From contig FR894006.1 in the NCBI GenBank assembly GCA_000434115.1, positions 21,302 to 33,692 on the forward strand: 12,391 nt of DNA. Direction: 5' to 3'. Shown one piece after another: positions 1 to 7,363 of this stretch (position 1 is its first letter; every line of letters starts with the position of its first letter). A program made the translations under genes and the position numbers. A model generated the notes under the pieces. That model worked only from the letters and a program-made list of their open reading frames with translations. It searched no databases and was not told the origin of the DNA. The DNA comes from Roseburia sp. CAG:309 (GTDB taxonomy: Bacteria > Bacillota > Clostridia > Lachnospirales > Lachnospiraceae).

Positions 1-465
1 GCCGATGAGATTATCATTACAAACCACGGAACCATTGAGCAGATGGGAACGCCGGTAGAAATTTACAAATCACCGGGAACCCCGTTTGTCGCCAAATTCA
101 TCGGCAGGTCTTCAGTAGTGGAAGAATATGGAAAATTAAAAGGATTCGATCAGGTCGAGGGGGCAGACAGAGCCGTCATCCGGCCGGAATTTATAAAAAT
201 ATCAAAGAGTGGAAAACTGGATCAGTACATCAGCGCGGCAGAGACCGGCATCGTAAAAGATGTGGTATTTCGAGGAAACCGCATTGACATCACCGTCGAT
301 ATTAACGGAATCGAGGTTGTCGGCGAGCGGTCGCTGGAAAAAGATCTGGTGGCTGTCGGCGAGACGGTACATGTGCTGATCTACCGATTGTATGTGTTTG
401 ACGAGGCGCAGACGTATCTGCTCGAAAATAAAGAGATGCAGGAACAAGACGTGTTTTACATCTAG
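1..465 (+). CDS. cysA: Sulfate-type ABC transporter ATP-binding protein, C-terminal part (5' truncated by window)
   Basis: The reading frame is open from base 1 and ends at the TAG at 463-465, giving the last 154 residues of a protein whose start lies upstream. The first residues (ADEIIITNHGTIEQMGTPVE) are the typical segment just after the H-loop of sugar/sulfate-type ABC ATPases, followed by the usual P-x-x-x-FVAKFIG stretch. The rest is a small beta-rich region with AVIRPEFIKI, like the TOBE regulatory domain of CysA, PotA and ModC proteins. Walker A, signature and Walker B motifs are outside the window. The ATPase would sit on the cytoplasmic face and power import of an oxyanion. Sulfate is inferred from the sulfate-reduction genes that follow; molybdate or another anion cannot be excluded from this fragment alone. 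An ATG at 43 is internal and not the real start. Confidence 0.8.
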   Translation, partial: ADEIIITNHGTIEQMGTPVEIYKSPGTPFVAKFIGRSSVVEEYGKLKGFDQVEGADRAVIRPEFIKISKSGKLDQYISAAETGIVKDVVFRGNRIDITVDINGIEVVGERSLEKDLVAVGETVHVLIYRLYVFDEAQTYLLENKEMQEQDVFYI

Positions 466-473
466 CTGCCCAA

Positions 474-531
474 GGGGATCAAAGTTTTCATTTTCCATGC
501 TTGCATGGAAAAAATGAAAACCTTGATCCCC
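474..531 (+). repeat. Long near-perfect inverted repeat (hairpin)
   Basis: The left arm at 474-500 (starting GGGGATCAA, ending CCATGC) pairs with the right arm at 503-531 (GCATGG to TTGATCCCC) around a 2-base TT centre. The only irregularities are one A/C mismatch and a 2-base bulge. It starts 8 bases after the transporter stop codon. No T-run follows the right arm, so it is not a standard intrinsic terminator on the + strand. It could be an RNA-processing or stability element between the transporter and the aprA operon, or one half of the repeat described at 474-647. Confidence 0.75.
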
Positions 532-647
532 GCACAAAAACGAGAAGGGAGCGGCAGAGCCGCGGAGTTCGAGTTTTTGCAGGGATGCGGGAGCAGCGTA
601 AGCTGCGAAGCATCCCGTAGGGCAAGCTGGCGAGTCAATAAATTGCC
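474..647. repeat. Cluster of nested inverted repeats filling the cysA-aprA intergenic region; possible dispersed repeat
   Basis: The 219-base gap between the transporter and aprA holds no credible gene but is packed with inverted repeats. Besides the hairpin at 474-531 there is GCGGC/GCCGC at 551-563, enclosed by AAAAAC (536-541) and GTTTTT (573-578). GGGATGC/GCATCCC at 582-616 encloses GCAGC/GCTGC at 593-606. GGCAA/TTGCC occurs at 621-647. An open frame runs through it in phase with aprA (from 505), but the translation is low-complexity and Arg/Ser/Cys-rich and lacks a ribosome site. The build resembles dispersed REP/MITE-like intergenic repeats of Clostridia. That identity is inference and needs a genome comparison. 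No promoter is convincing here. Confidence 0.5.
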
Positions 648-670
648 AACACAAAAAGAACAGCAAAATC

Positions 671-677
671 AAGGAGG
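671..677 (+). promoter_or_regulatory. Ribosome binding site fixing the aprA start
   Basis: AAGGAGG lies 7 bases before the ATG at 685. It decides the start against the longer in-frame ATG at 505, which has no such site and would translate through the hairpins. Confidence 0.8.
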
Positions 678-684
678 AGCTGCG

Positions 685-2382
685 ATGCAGATTGAAAATA
701 AAAAAATATTTCACACGGACATTTTGATCGTCGGTGGAGGAACGGCAGGATGTTACGCCGCATTGACGATCCGCGAAAAATCCGATTATTCGATCATTAT
801 TGCGGAAAAAGCAAATATTAAGCGGAGCGGCTGCCTGGCTGCCGGTGTCAACGCGATCAATGCCTATATCGTAAAGGGAAGAAAGCCGGAAGATTATGTG
901 GAATATGCGAAAAAAGATGCGGATGGCATCGTGAGAGAAGATCTGCTTATGACAATGTCAGAGGGACTCAACCGGGTAACGGAAAAAATGGAACAACTCG
1001 GACTTGTCATTTTGAAAGATGAAAATGGAGAATACGTCGCACGCGGAAATCGAAATATAAAGATTAACGGTGAAAATATGAAACCGCTGCTGGCTTCGGC
1101 AGTTGAGCGCCTTCCGAATGTGACCGTATTAAACCGGATCAATATAACCGATTACATTGTGGAGGATAATACGATCCGCGGAGCGTTTGGATTTTCGATG
1201 GAAGAAAACACGGCTTACGAGATCCGCGCAAAGAAAGTGCTTTGTGCGACCGGCGGAGCGGCAGGGCTTTACCGCCCGAACAATCCGGGATTTTCGAGAC
1301 ATAAAATGTGGTATCCGCCATTTAACACCGGCGCAGGATATGCGATGGGGATTCGGAGCGGAGCCGAGATGACAACCTTTGAGATGCGCTTTATCGCTCT
1401 CCGGTGCAAAGATACGATCGCACCGACCGGAACCATCGCACAGGGCGTCGGCGCAAAACAGGTCAATGCAAAAGGCGAAGTTTACGAAGATAAATACGGT
1501 CTGACGACTTCGGAACGAGTGTATGGAACGGTGATGGAAAATCTGGAGGGAAGAGGCCCTTGTTACCTGCGGACCGAAGGAATTTCCGACGAGCAGGATG
1601 AGTCATTGAAAAAAGCTTACCTCAATATGGCACCAAGCCAGACACTCAAATGGATTGAATCCGGCAAGAAGCCGAGCGAGCAGAATGTCGAGATTGAGGG
1701 AACCGAACCTTATATCGTGGGCGGACACACCGCCAGCGGATACTGGGTGGACACCGACCGCCAGACGACGATCCACGGACTGTATGCGGCAGGAGATGTC
1801 GCCGGAGGATGTCCGCAGAAATACGTGACCGGTGCGATGGTCGAAGGCGAGATCGCGGCACTTCATATGGTAAAAGAACTGGATGCCGGGCAGGAACTGC
1901 CGGTAAATGAGGCAGAAGAAGAAACGGCACTGGAAGAGAAAATAAAAGAATATAACCATTATTTGACAGGGACCAACGATATGTTTACTGTCGAAGCCTT
2001 AGAAGAGGCGATGCAGAAAGTCATGGACAATTATGCCGGAGGAATTTCGACGCATTACCAGTTCAACGAAAAGCAGCTGGCACTTGCGAAAGACAAGATC
2101 AAACAGCTGATCGAACTCAGCGAGGATGTTGCAGCGGAAGATATGCATGAACTGATGTTTGTCTATGAGTTGAGAGAACGGCTTACCGTGTGCCTTGCCG
2201 TTATTGCACATTTGGAAGCAAGAAAAGAGACAAGATGGCACAGTTTTGCCGAAAATTTAGATTATCCTAAAAAAGACCAGAGTTGGTTAAAATATGTAAA
2301 TTCCAAAATGGAAGATGGCGAGATCGTCATCCGCTTCCGAGACCTGGTTGGAAGGGAGGAGCATTATGAGCATAGCAATTAA
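685..2382 (+). CDS. aprA: Adenylylsulfate (APS) reductase, alpha subunit
   Basis: A 565-residue flavoprotein that should reduce APS to sulfite and AMP in the cytoplasm, with AprB as electron-transfer partner. Residues 13-24 form the FAD dinucleotide fold (ILIVGGGTAGCY). Residues 209-250 contain the AprA-specific block MWYPPFNTGAGY, followed by GAEMTTFEMRFIALR, where the family has substrate-binding Trp/Arg residues. GGHTASGYW (346-354) and the second FAD block GLYAAGDVAGGC (365-376) follow, and then the helical C-terminal domain. The length is below the roughly 610-660 residues of dissimilatory AprA, so loops are missing. The family is succinate dehydrogenase/fumarate reductase-like, but the WYPPFNTG block and the adjacent AprB favour AprA. 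The start at 685 is set by the AAGGAGG at 671. The gene overlaps aprB by 17 bases. In this setting (CysDN, MetY) the role is assimilatory rather than respiratory. Confidence 0.88.
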   Translation: MQIENKKIFHTDILIVGGGTAGCYAALTIREKSDYSIIIAEKANIKRSGCLAAGVNAINAYIVKGRKPEDYVEYAKKDADGIVREDLLMTMSEGLNRVTEKMEQLGLVILKDENGEYVARGNRNIKINGENMKPLLASAVERLPNVTVLNRINITDYIVEDNTIRGAFGFSMEENTAYEIRAKKVLCATGGAAGLYRPNNPGFSRHKMWYPPFNTGAGYAMGIRSGAEMTTFEMRFIALRCKDTIAPTGTIAQGVGAKQVNAKGEVYEDKYGLTTSERVYGTVMENLEGRGPCYLRTEGISDEQDESLKKAYLNMAPSQTLKWIESGKKPSEQNVEIEGTEPYIVGGHTASGYWVDTDRQTTIHGLYAAGDVAGGCPQKYVTGAMVEGEIAALHMVKELDAGQELPVNEAEEETALEEKIKEYNHYLTGTNDMFTVEALEEAMQKVMDNYAGGISTHYQFNEKQLALAKDKIKQLIELSEDVAAEDMHELMFVYELRERLTVCLAVIAHLEARKETRWHSFAENLDYPKKDQSWLKYVNSKMEDGEIVIRFRDLVGREEHYEHSN

Positions 2383-2680
2383 CAAGGCATTGTGCAAAGG
2401 CTGTACCGCCTGCGCGAAAGTTTGTCCGGGAAGTCTGATCAAGATGGACGACGACAAAAAAGCCTATATCAAGTACCCGAAAGACTGCTGGGGATGCTCA
2501 TCCTGTATCAAAGAGTGCCGGTTTGGCGCGATCGCTCTTTACCTGGGAGCAGATATTGGAGGTATGGGAAGCAAGATGACTGTACTTTCGGAAGAAAATC
2601 AGTTATACTGGAACATATTACGAAGAGATGGCAGCAAAGAACAGGTTATTATCAACAAAAAAGAATCAAATAAGTACTAG
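2366..2680 (+). CDS. aprB: Adenylylsulfate reductase, beta subunit (2x[4Fe-4S] ferredoxin)
   Basis: A 104-residue iron-sulfur protein. Two four-cysteine cluster motifs are visible: Cys10, 13, 16, 20 (CKGCTACAKVCPG) and Cys41, 44, 47, 51 (CWGCSSCIKECRFGAI). Each should bind a [4Fe-4S] cluster and pass electrons to the AprA flavin. A Trp directly follows the first Cys of the second motif, in line with the tryptophan near the clusters in AprB. After the clusters come about 50 residues forming a short tail, less than in the roughly 150-residue dissimilatory AprB. The start ATG at 2366 has GGGAGGAG at 2354-2361. An upstream in-frame ATG at 2315 lies deeper in aprA and has no such site. The 17-base overlap with aprA implies translational coupling and a fixed stoichiometry. 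The electron donor is not in the window. Confidence 0.85.
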   Translation: MSIAINKALCKGCTACAKVCPGSLIKMDDDKKAYIKYPKDCWGCSSCIKECRFGAIALYLGADIGGMGSKMTVLSEENQLYWNILRRDGSKEQVIINKKESNKY

Positions 2681-2699
2681 CGAAAGGAAGGACACAGAT

Positions 2700-3599
2700 A
2701 TGAGTGAGTTTTCACATCTTGACAAATTGGAGGCAGAAGCAATCTACATCATCCGTGAAGTGGCTGCAGAATGTGAAAAACCGGTAATGCTTTATTCCAT
2801 CGGAAAAGACAGCTCGGTAATGCTGCATTTGGCAATGAAAGCTTTTTATCCGGAGAAACCGCCGTTCCCGTTTTTACATGTCAATACAACATGGAAATTT
2901 AAAGAAATGATCGAGTTCCGTGACAAAACGGCCAAAAAACTCGGCATCGATATGATCGAGTACATTAACGAACAAGGGGTAAAAGACGGAATCAATCCAT
3001 TTGACCATGGTTCTGCTTATACCGATATCATGAAAACACAGGCATTGAAACAGGCCCTCGACAAATACGGATTTACCGCTGCGTTTGGTGGTGGACGCCG
3101 AGACGAGGAGAAATCAAGAGCAAAAGAGAGAATATTCTCTTTCCGAAACGAACATCATGCGTGGGATCCGAAAAACCAGCGTCCCGAGATGTGGAAATTG
3201 TACAATTCCAAGATCCAGAAACATCAGGAAGTACGAGTATTCCCATTATCAAACTGGACCGAGACGGATATCTGGCAGTACATTCGCCGCGAAAATATCG
3301 AGATCCCGTCTCTGTATTTTGCAAAAGTACGTCCGGTCGTTTACCGCGACGGCAACATTATCATGGTAGACGATGACCGTATGAGACTTCGTCCGGGGGA
3401 AAAGATCGAGTACAAGAGTGTACGATTCCGCACCCTGGGATGTTATCCACTTACCGGTGGATGCGAGTCCACTGCGACGACACTGGACGAAATTATCGAC
3501 GAGACACTGAGCGCCGTATCTTCCGAGAGAACGACACGAGTGATCGACAATGAAGCAGCTGGCAGTATGGAACGAAGAAAGAGAGAAGGGTATTTCTAA
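2700..3599 (+). CDS. cysD: Sulfate adenylyltransferase, small subunit
   Basis: This 299-residue protein is the catalytic subunit of the CysDN ATP sulfurylase, which makes APS from ATP and sulfate. The length equals the usual CysD (about 300). The PP-loop motif SIGKDSS is at residues 33-39, the AFGGGRRDEEKSRAKER block follows at mid-protein, and the C-terminus ends in the conserved RRKREGYF. The start at 2700 is preceded by AAAGGAAGG; the longer frame from 2628 begins inside aprB and is rejected. The gene lies 19 bases after aprB and one base before cysN. It belongs to the PAPS reductase-like N-type ATP pyrophosphatase superfamily, but the RRDEEKSRAKER block and the downstream GTPase mark it as CysD and not CysH. 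Confidence 0.95.
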   Translation: MSEFSHLDKLEAEAIYIIREVAAECEKPVMLYSIGKDSSVMLHLAMKAFYPEKPPFPFLHVNTTWKFKEMIEFRDKTAKKLGIDMIEYINEQGVKDGINPFDHGSAYTDIMKTQALKQALDKYGFTAAFGGGRRDEEKSRAKERIFSFRNEHHAWDPKNQRPEMWKLYNSKIQKHQEVRVFPLSNWTETDIWQYIRRENIEIPSLYFAKVRPVVYRDGNIIMVDDDRMRLRPGEKIEYKSVRFRTLGCYPLTGGCESTATTLDEIIDETLSAVSSERTTRVIDNEAAGSMERRKREGYF

Positions 3600-3600
3600 T

Positions 3601-5238
3601 ATGAGCGGATTATTGAAATTTATTACATGCGGAAGCGTGGATGACGGAAAATCAACCTTAATTGGACATATTTTATACGATTCAAAGTTATTGTATACCG
3701 ACCAGGAAAAAGCACTGGAATTAGACAGTAAAGTCGGAAGCCGCGGCGGCGAGATCGACTACTCACTGCTTCTCGACGGATTGATGGCAGAGCGCGAGCA
3801 GGGAATCACGATCGACGTTGCGTACCGTTACTTTACGACAGAAAAACGAAGCTTCATCGTTGCGGACACACCGGGACATGAAGAATATACAAGAAATATG
3901 GCAGTAGGAGCGTCCTTTGCCGACCTCGCAGTCATTTTGATCGACGCGAAACAGGGCGTGCTCGTACAGACAAGACGCCACGCAAGAATCTGTGAACTGA
4001 TGGGAATCAAATATTTTGTATTTGCCGTCAACAAAATGGACCTTGTGGATTATAGCGAAGAGAGATTCCGCGAGATCGAAGCACAGATCAAGGAACTTTC
4101 CGAAGAACTCAGCCTTGCTAATGTCAAGATTATTCCGGTTTCGGCGACAGAAGGCGACAATGTTACGACAAAATCCGACAACATCAAATGGTATGACGGT
4201 GAGGCACTCCTGACATACTTGGAAAATATTGATATTTCCGAAGACGACCACGAAGTAGGTTTCTATATGCCGGTACAGCGTGTATGCCGTCCGGACCACA
4301 CATTCCGAGGCTTTCAGGGTCAGGTGGAAGATGGCGAGATTCATGTCGGCGACGAACTGACAACCTTGCCTAGCAATGAGACAGCGAAAGTAAAGAGTAT
4401 TTATGTCGGTGACAAGCAGAGCGACAAAGCGGTGAAAGGCCAGCCGGTAACGATCCAGCTTGACCGCGAAGTAGATGTATCAAGAGGCTGCGTGCTTTCT
4501 GTGGATTCTCAGGTGAAAATCGCATCGACCTTGACAACGACACTCCTTTGGATGGACGACGATGAACTCATCAGTGGAAAGAACTTCTTCTTTAAACTGG
4601 GTACAAAGACCATCCCGGGAGCGGTTACGAAGATCGAATATGCAATCGATGTCAATACCGGCGAGCAGAAACCGGTGGAAACGCTCAGCAAAAACGAGAT
4701 CGCCGTATGTAAGATCTCACTGGCAGACAAGATCGTCGTAGATGAATTTAAGAAACATAAGACAATGGGTGAATTTATTCTCATTGACCGTGTAACCAAT
4801 ATGACATCTGCCTGTGGAGTGGTAGAAAATGTAAATACCGAAGAGCATGGTCTGTATGAAGGACGTGTGGACCGCAAAGTCCGCGCAGCAGTCAAAGGAC
4901 AGACGGCGGTTACCGTAGAATTTATCAAATCCGATAAAGTCAATCGTGCGTTTGTGGAGGATGTGGAAAAAGTTCTTCACATCGATGGCAGACATACGTA
5001 TCTGTATGCACCGGCACAGGGCGAGGACATTTCCCTGGTGCTCAAACACCTGCACCGCGCAGGAATCGTTGTCCTGCTTCTTGTTGACAAAAAACAGGCA
5101 GACAGCATTACAAATAAAAATGAAAATTATATCACGAATTGGAGTGAAAAAGGTACGGAGGTAGAAGAAGTGGCAGCCTATATCCGCAAACAGTCGGTTT
5201 ATGGAGAAGCATCCGTACGCAATGGCAACTACATTTGA
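3601..5238 (+). CDS. cysN: Sulfate adenylyltransferase, large subunit (GTPase), with degenerate C-terminal APS-kinase-like extension
   Basis: A 545-residue EF-Tu-like GTPase that couples GTP hydrolysis to APS formation by CysD. GTP-binding motifs: G1 GSVDDGKST (residues 11-19), switch region EREQGITIDVAYRYF, G3 DTPGHE (89-94), G4 NKMD (144-147). Beta-barrel domains follow to about residue 428. A stand-alone CysN ends near there. Here about 115 more residues follow, with spacing and hydrophobic pattern like the first half of an APS kinase (VKGQTAVTVEF, a VEKVLHIDGRHTYLY stretch, then LHRAGIVVLLLVDK). The expected GxSGSGKST P-loop is replaced by IKSDKVNR, so kinase activity is not expected. The start at 3601 lies just after the cysD stop; the earlier in-frame ATG at 3550 lies within cysD and is rejected. 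CysN identity is near certain; the origin of the tail is inferred. Confidence 0.93.
   Translation: MSGLLKFITCGSVDDGKSTLIGHILYDSKLLYTDQEKALELDSKVGSRGGEIDYSLLLDGLMAEREQGITIDVAYRYFTTEKRSFIVADTPGHEEYTRNMAVGASFADLAVILIDAKQGVLVQTRRHARICELMGIKYFVFAVNKMDLVDYSEERFREIEAQIKELSEELSLANVKIIPVSATEGDNVTTKSDNIKWYDGEALLTYLENIDISEDDHEVGFYMPVQRVCRPDHTFRGFQGQVEDGEIHVGDELTTLPSNETAKVKSIYVGDKQSDKAVKGQPVTIQLDREVDVSRGCVLSVDSQVKIASTLTTTLLWMDDDELISGKNFFFKLGTKTIPGAVTKIEYAIDVNTGEQKPVETLSKNEIAVCKISLADKIVVDEFKKHKTMGEFILIDRVTNMTSACGVVENVNTEEHGLYEGRVDRKVRAAVKGQTAVTVEFIKSDKVNRAFVEDVEKVLHIDGRHTYLYAPAQGEDISLVLKHLHRAGIVVLLLVDKKQADSITNKNENYITNWSEKGTEVEEVAAYIRKQSVYGEASVRNGNYI
4888..5235 (+). other. Vestigial CysC (APS kinase)-like domain at the CysN C-terminus
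   Basis: Residues about 430-545 of CysN. The order of elements follows the N-terminal half of CysC in CysNC/NodQ fusions: KGQ-x-x-VT strand, P-loop position, helix, DGRHTYLY strand, helix, AG-IVVLLLVD strand. The Walker A lysine and glycines, the DGDN-type motif and the DRxxN motif are all absent. This rests on by-eye pattern alignment only. Confidence 0.55.
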
Positions 5239-5250
5239 AGAGACGAAAAT

Positions 5251-5256
5251 GGAGGG
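5251..5256 (+). promoter_or_regulatory. Ribosome binding site fixing the metY start
   Basis: GGAGGG lies 5 bases before the ATG at 5262. An in-frame ATG at 5235, overlapping the cysN stop, would add nine basic residues (MKRRKWRER) foreign to the family. Confidence 0.7.
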
Positions 5257-5261
5257 AACGT

Positions 5262-6488
5262 ATGAGATTCAACACAGCACTTTTGCACAGTGGAAAAATG
5301 GGAGATGAGGCGACCGGAGCGACGCTCACGCCGATCTACCAATCCAGCGCCTTCTATCAGACGTCTGCAGAACAGCATGAAAAATTGTTTCATAATAAGG
5401 CAAACGGATTTTCGTATACAAGACTGAATAATCCGACGATCACAGCCTTTGAAAACCGGATGACAGCATTGGAGAAGGGACTTTCTTCGATTGCCTGTGC
5501 TTCCGGAATGGCAGCAATCTTCAATGCCTTGCTTAATATCGTGAATGCCGGAGAGGAAATCCTGGCAAGCACGAGTTTATACGGAGGATCTATCGATGTT
5601 TTTCATGATTTTGAAGCATTTGGGATCAAAACCGTATTTGTCGATATTCATGACGAAGAGGCCGTCAAAGCAGCGATCAATGACAAGACGAGAGTGATCT
5701 TTGCCGAGACGATCGGAAATCCGAAACTGGATGTCGTAGACATCCGTAAGCTGGCAGAACTGGCACATGAGAACGGACTTCCGCTTGTGATGGACAACAC
5801 GGTCGCAACCGCGTATCTTGTCCGTCCGATCGAACTTGGTGCTGATATCGTCGTCAATTCGACATCCAAGTACATCAACGGAAACAGCGATGCCATCAGC
5901 GGTGTAATTACCGACAGCGGAAAATTCAAATGGGATAAAGAAAAGTATCCCGGCATGAGAAAATTTGCAAAATTTGGAAAATTTGCATTTACCGCGAAAC
6001 TTAGAAATGGCTTGTTTCGAAATACCGGTGCCTGTATGGCGCCACAGACAGCATTTTACAATATGCTGGGGCTTGAAACGCTTGGACTCCGCATGGAGCG
6101 TGCCTGTTTCAATGCCGAAAAGTTAGCAGAGTTTTTGACGCAGTATCCGGACATCAAAGTAAATTATCCGGCACTGCCAGACAGCCCATGGCACGAAACC
6201 GCAGAAAAAACTCTTGAACATGGCTATGGCGCGATCCTCACGATCCGCGTCGGAAGCAAAGAACGTGCTTTCCAGATTATGAACGATCTGAAATTACCAA
6301 AAATTGTCTCTAACATTGGAGATACAAAGTCCCTGATCATTCATCCGGAATCGACGCTGAATGCGCACAGCACGGAAAAAGAGAAAGAAGATGCCGGAGT
6401 ATTTGACGACCTGATCCGGATCAGCGTCGGCATTGAAGATATTCAGGATATCATCGAAGATTTTAAATACGCGATTGAGAAAAAATAA
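5262..6488 (+). CDS. metY: O-acetylhomoserine sulfhydrylase (PLP-dependent, Cys/Met metabolism family)
   Basis: A 408-residue cytoplasmic enzyme of the gamma-family of PLP proteins. It should replace the acetyl group of O-acetylhomoserine with sulfur to give homocysteine. Visible family motifs are YTRLNNPT near residue 55, ACASGMAAI (PLP phosphate loop), AETIGNPKLDVVDI, DNTVAT, and NSTSKYINGNSD with the Schiff-base Lys203. ALRNGLFRNTG-like spacing and the SNIGDTKSLIIHP C-terminal block are typical of MetY/cystathionine gamma-synthase relatives. It starts 23 bases after cysN and is followed 14 bases later by sulfite reductase, so it sits between the sulfate-activation and sulfite-reduction steps. 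Together with the ThiS-like, E1-like and JAMM genes downstream, this suggests the sulfur donor is a carrier-protein thiocarboxylate, as shown for MetY of Wolinella succinogenes. A role with O-acetylserine or free sulfide cannot be excluded. Confidence 0.9.
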   Translation: MRFNTALLHSGKMGDEATGATLTPIYQSSAFYQTSAEQHEKLFHNKANGFSYTRLNNPTITAFENRMTALEKGLSSIACASGMAAIFNALLNIVNAGEEILASTSLYGGSIDVFHDFEAFGIKTVFVDIHDEEAVKAAINDKTRVIFAETIGNPKLDVVDIRKLAELAHENGLPLVMDNTVATAYLVRPIELGADIVVNSTSKYINGNSDAISGVITDSGKFKWDKEKYPGMRKFAKFGKFAFTAKLRNGLFRNTGACMAPQTAFYNMLGLETLGLRMERACFNAEKLAEFLTQYPDIKVNYPALPDSPWHETAEKTLEHGYGAILTIRVGSKERAFQIMNDLKLPKIVSNIGDTKSLIIHPESTLNAHSTEKEKEDAGVFDDLIRISVGIEDIQDIIEDFKYAIEKK

Positions 6489-6502
6489 GGAGGAAGTGAA
6501 TT

Positions 6503-7363
6503 ATGGCAGTAGATTATGCTACACTGAAAAAAGGCGGATTCATGCGCCAGAAACAAAAAAATAACTTTTCCCTGCGATTGGCAGTAGTAGGAGGCAATCT
6601 GACGGCAAAGCAGCTGGCTAAGATTGCGGAAGTGGCAGAAAAATACGGAGACGGACATGTGCATCTGACATCCAGACAGGGCGTAGAGATCCCATTTATC
6701 AAACTGGAGCAGATCGATGAAGTGAAAGCAGAACTGGAGAAAGGTGATTGTAAGCCGGGTGTCTGCGGACCGCGTGTACGTACTGTCACAGCCTGTCAGG
6801 GAAATCAGATCTGTCCAAGTGGAAACATTGATTCCTACGACATTGCTCAGAAACTGGACGAGAGATATTTTGCAAGAGAACTTCCTCATAAATTCAAATT
6901 TGGTGTCACCGGATGCCAGAATAACTGTTTGAAGTCCGAGGAAAACGATGTCGGAGTGAAAGGTGCCTCTATTGTAAAATGGAAAGAGGATGCCTGTATC
7001 CAGTGTGGTGTGTGCGTCAAAGCGTGCCGCACCGATGCGATCAAACTGGAAGACGGAAAGATTGAATTAGAGGAAAGTAAGTGTAACTACTGCGGAAGAT
7101 GCGCCAAAGCGTGTCCAACCGATGCCTGGGATGTGACGACAGGATATCTCGTATCCTTCGGTGGACTTTTTGGAAACCGCATTCACAAAGGACAAGAAAT
7201 TGTACCGGTGATTAAGGACGAAGAGACATTGTTCCGCGTAACCGATGCAGCGATTCAGTTTTTTGATGACAATGCAAATCCAAGCGAACGTTTCCAGTTT
7301 ACGATCGAGCGCGTAGGCGAAGATAAATTTGAAAAAGTGATTAAGGAGGCATACAATGGCTGA
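6503..7363 (+). CDS. Single-subunit siroheme sulfite reductase with two ferredoxin-type [4Fe-4S] motifs
   Basis: A 286-residue protein likely reducing sulfite to sulfide with six electrons. Residues 1-90 are a ferrodoxin-like sulfite/nitrite reductase half-domain with HLTSRQGVEIP (Arg58 region binds siroheme in the family). The siroheme-[4Fe-4S] motif is complete: Cys98-x5-Cys104 (TACQGNQICPSG) and Cys138-x3-Cys142 (TGCQNNCLKS). An inserted ferredoxin module follows: Cys165, 168, 171, 175 and Cys194, 197, 200, 204. The remaining 80 residues complete the fold. The domain order resembles AsrC and the small clostridial/methanogen Dsr-like proteins, but AsrA and AsrB are absent from the window, so reduced ferredoxin is the likely donor (inference). 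AAGGAGG (6487-6493) precedes the start. The gene overlaps the tusA-like gene by 8 bases. The siroheme genes downstream fit its cofactor need. Confidence 0.87.
   Translation: MAVDYATLKKGGFMRQKQKNNFSLRLAVVGGNLTAKQLAKIAEVAEKYGDGHVHLTSRQGVEIPFIKLEQIDEVKAELEKGDCKPGVCGPRVRTVTACQGNQICPSGNIDSYDIAQKLDERYFARELPHKFKFGVTGCQNNCLKSEENDVGVKGASIVKWKEDACIQCGVCVKACRTDAIKLEDGKIELEESKCNYCGRCAKACPTDAWDVTTGYLVSFGGLFGNRIHKGQEIVPVIKDEETLFRVTDAAIQFFDDNANPSERFQFTIERVGEDKFEKVIKEAYNG

Noticed and set aside
505..684. In-frame N-terminal extension of AprA by 60 residues
   Set aside because: It translates through the inverted repeats, is rich in Arg/Ser/Cys, matches no AprA N-terminus, and has no ribosome site. The ATG at 685 follows AAGGAGG and leads straight into the FAD fold.
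466..684. S-box (SAM) or T-box leader controlling sulfur genes
   Set aside because: I could not find a kink-turn, T-box consensus or terminator/antiterminator pair ending in a T-run. The structure is simple nested inverted repeats.
202..714. Minus-strand open frame of 170 codons
   Set aside because: It is antisense to the transporter end, the repeat region and the start of aprA. It has no ribosome site or recognisable motif, and its composition is a shadow of the + strand.
2700..3599. PAPS/APS reductase (CysH) for the PP-loop gene
   Set aside because: The RRDEEKSRAKER block, the RRKREGYF C-terminus and the adjacent cysN identify CysD. The C-terminal ECGLH motif of CysH is absent.
3763..4344. 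Minus-strand open frame of 193 codons
   Set aside because: It is antisense to the GTPase domain of CysN and has no supporting motif or start signal.
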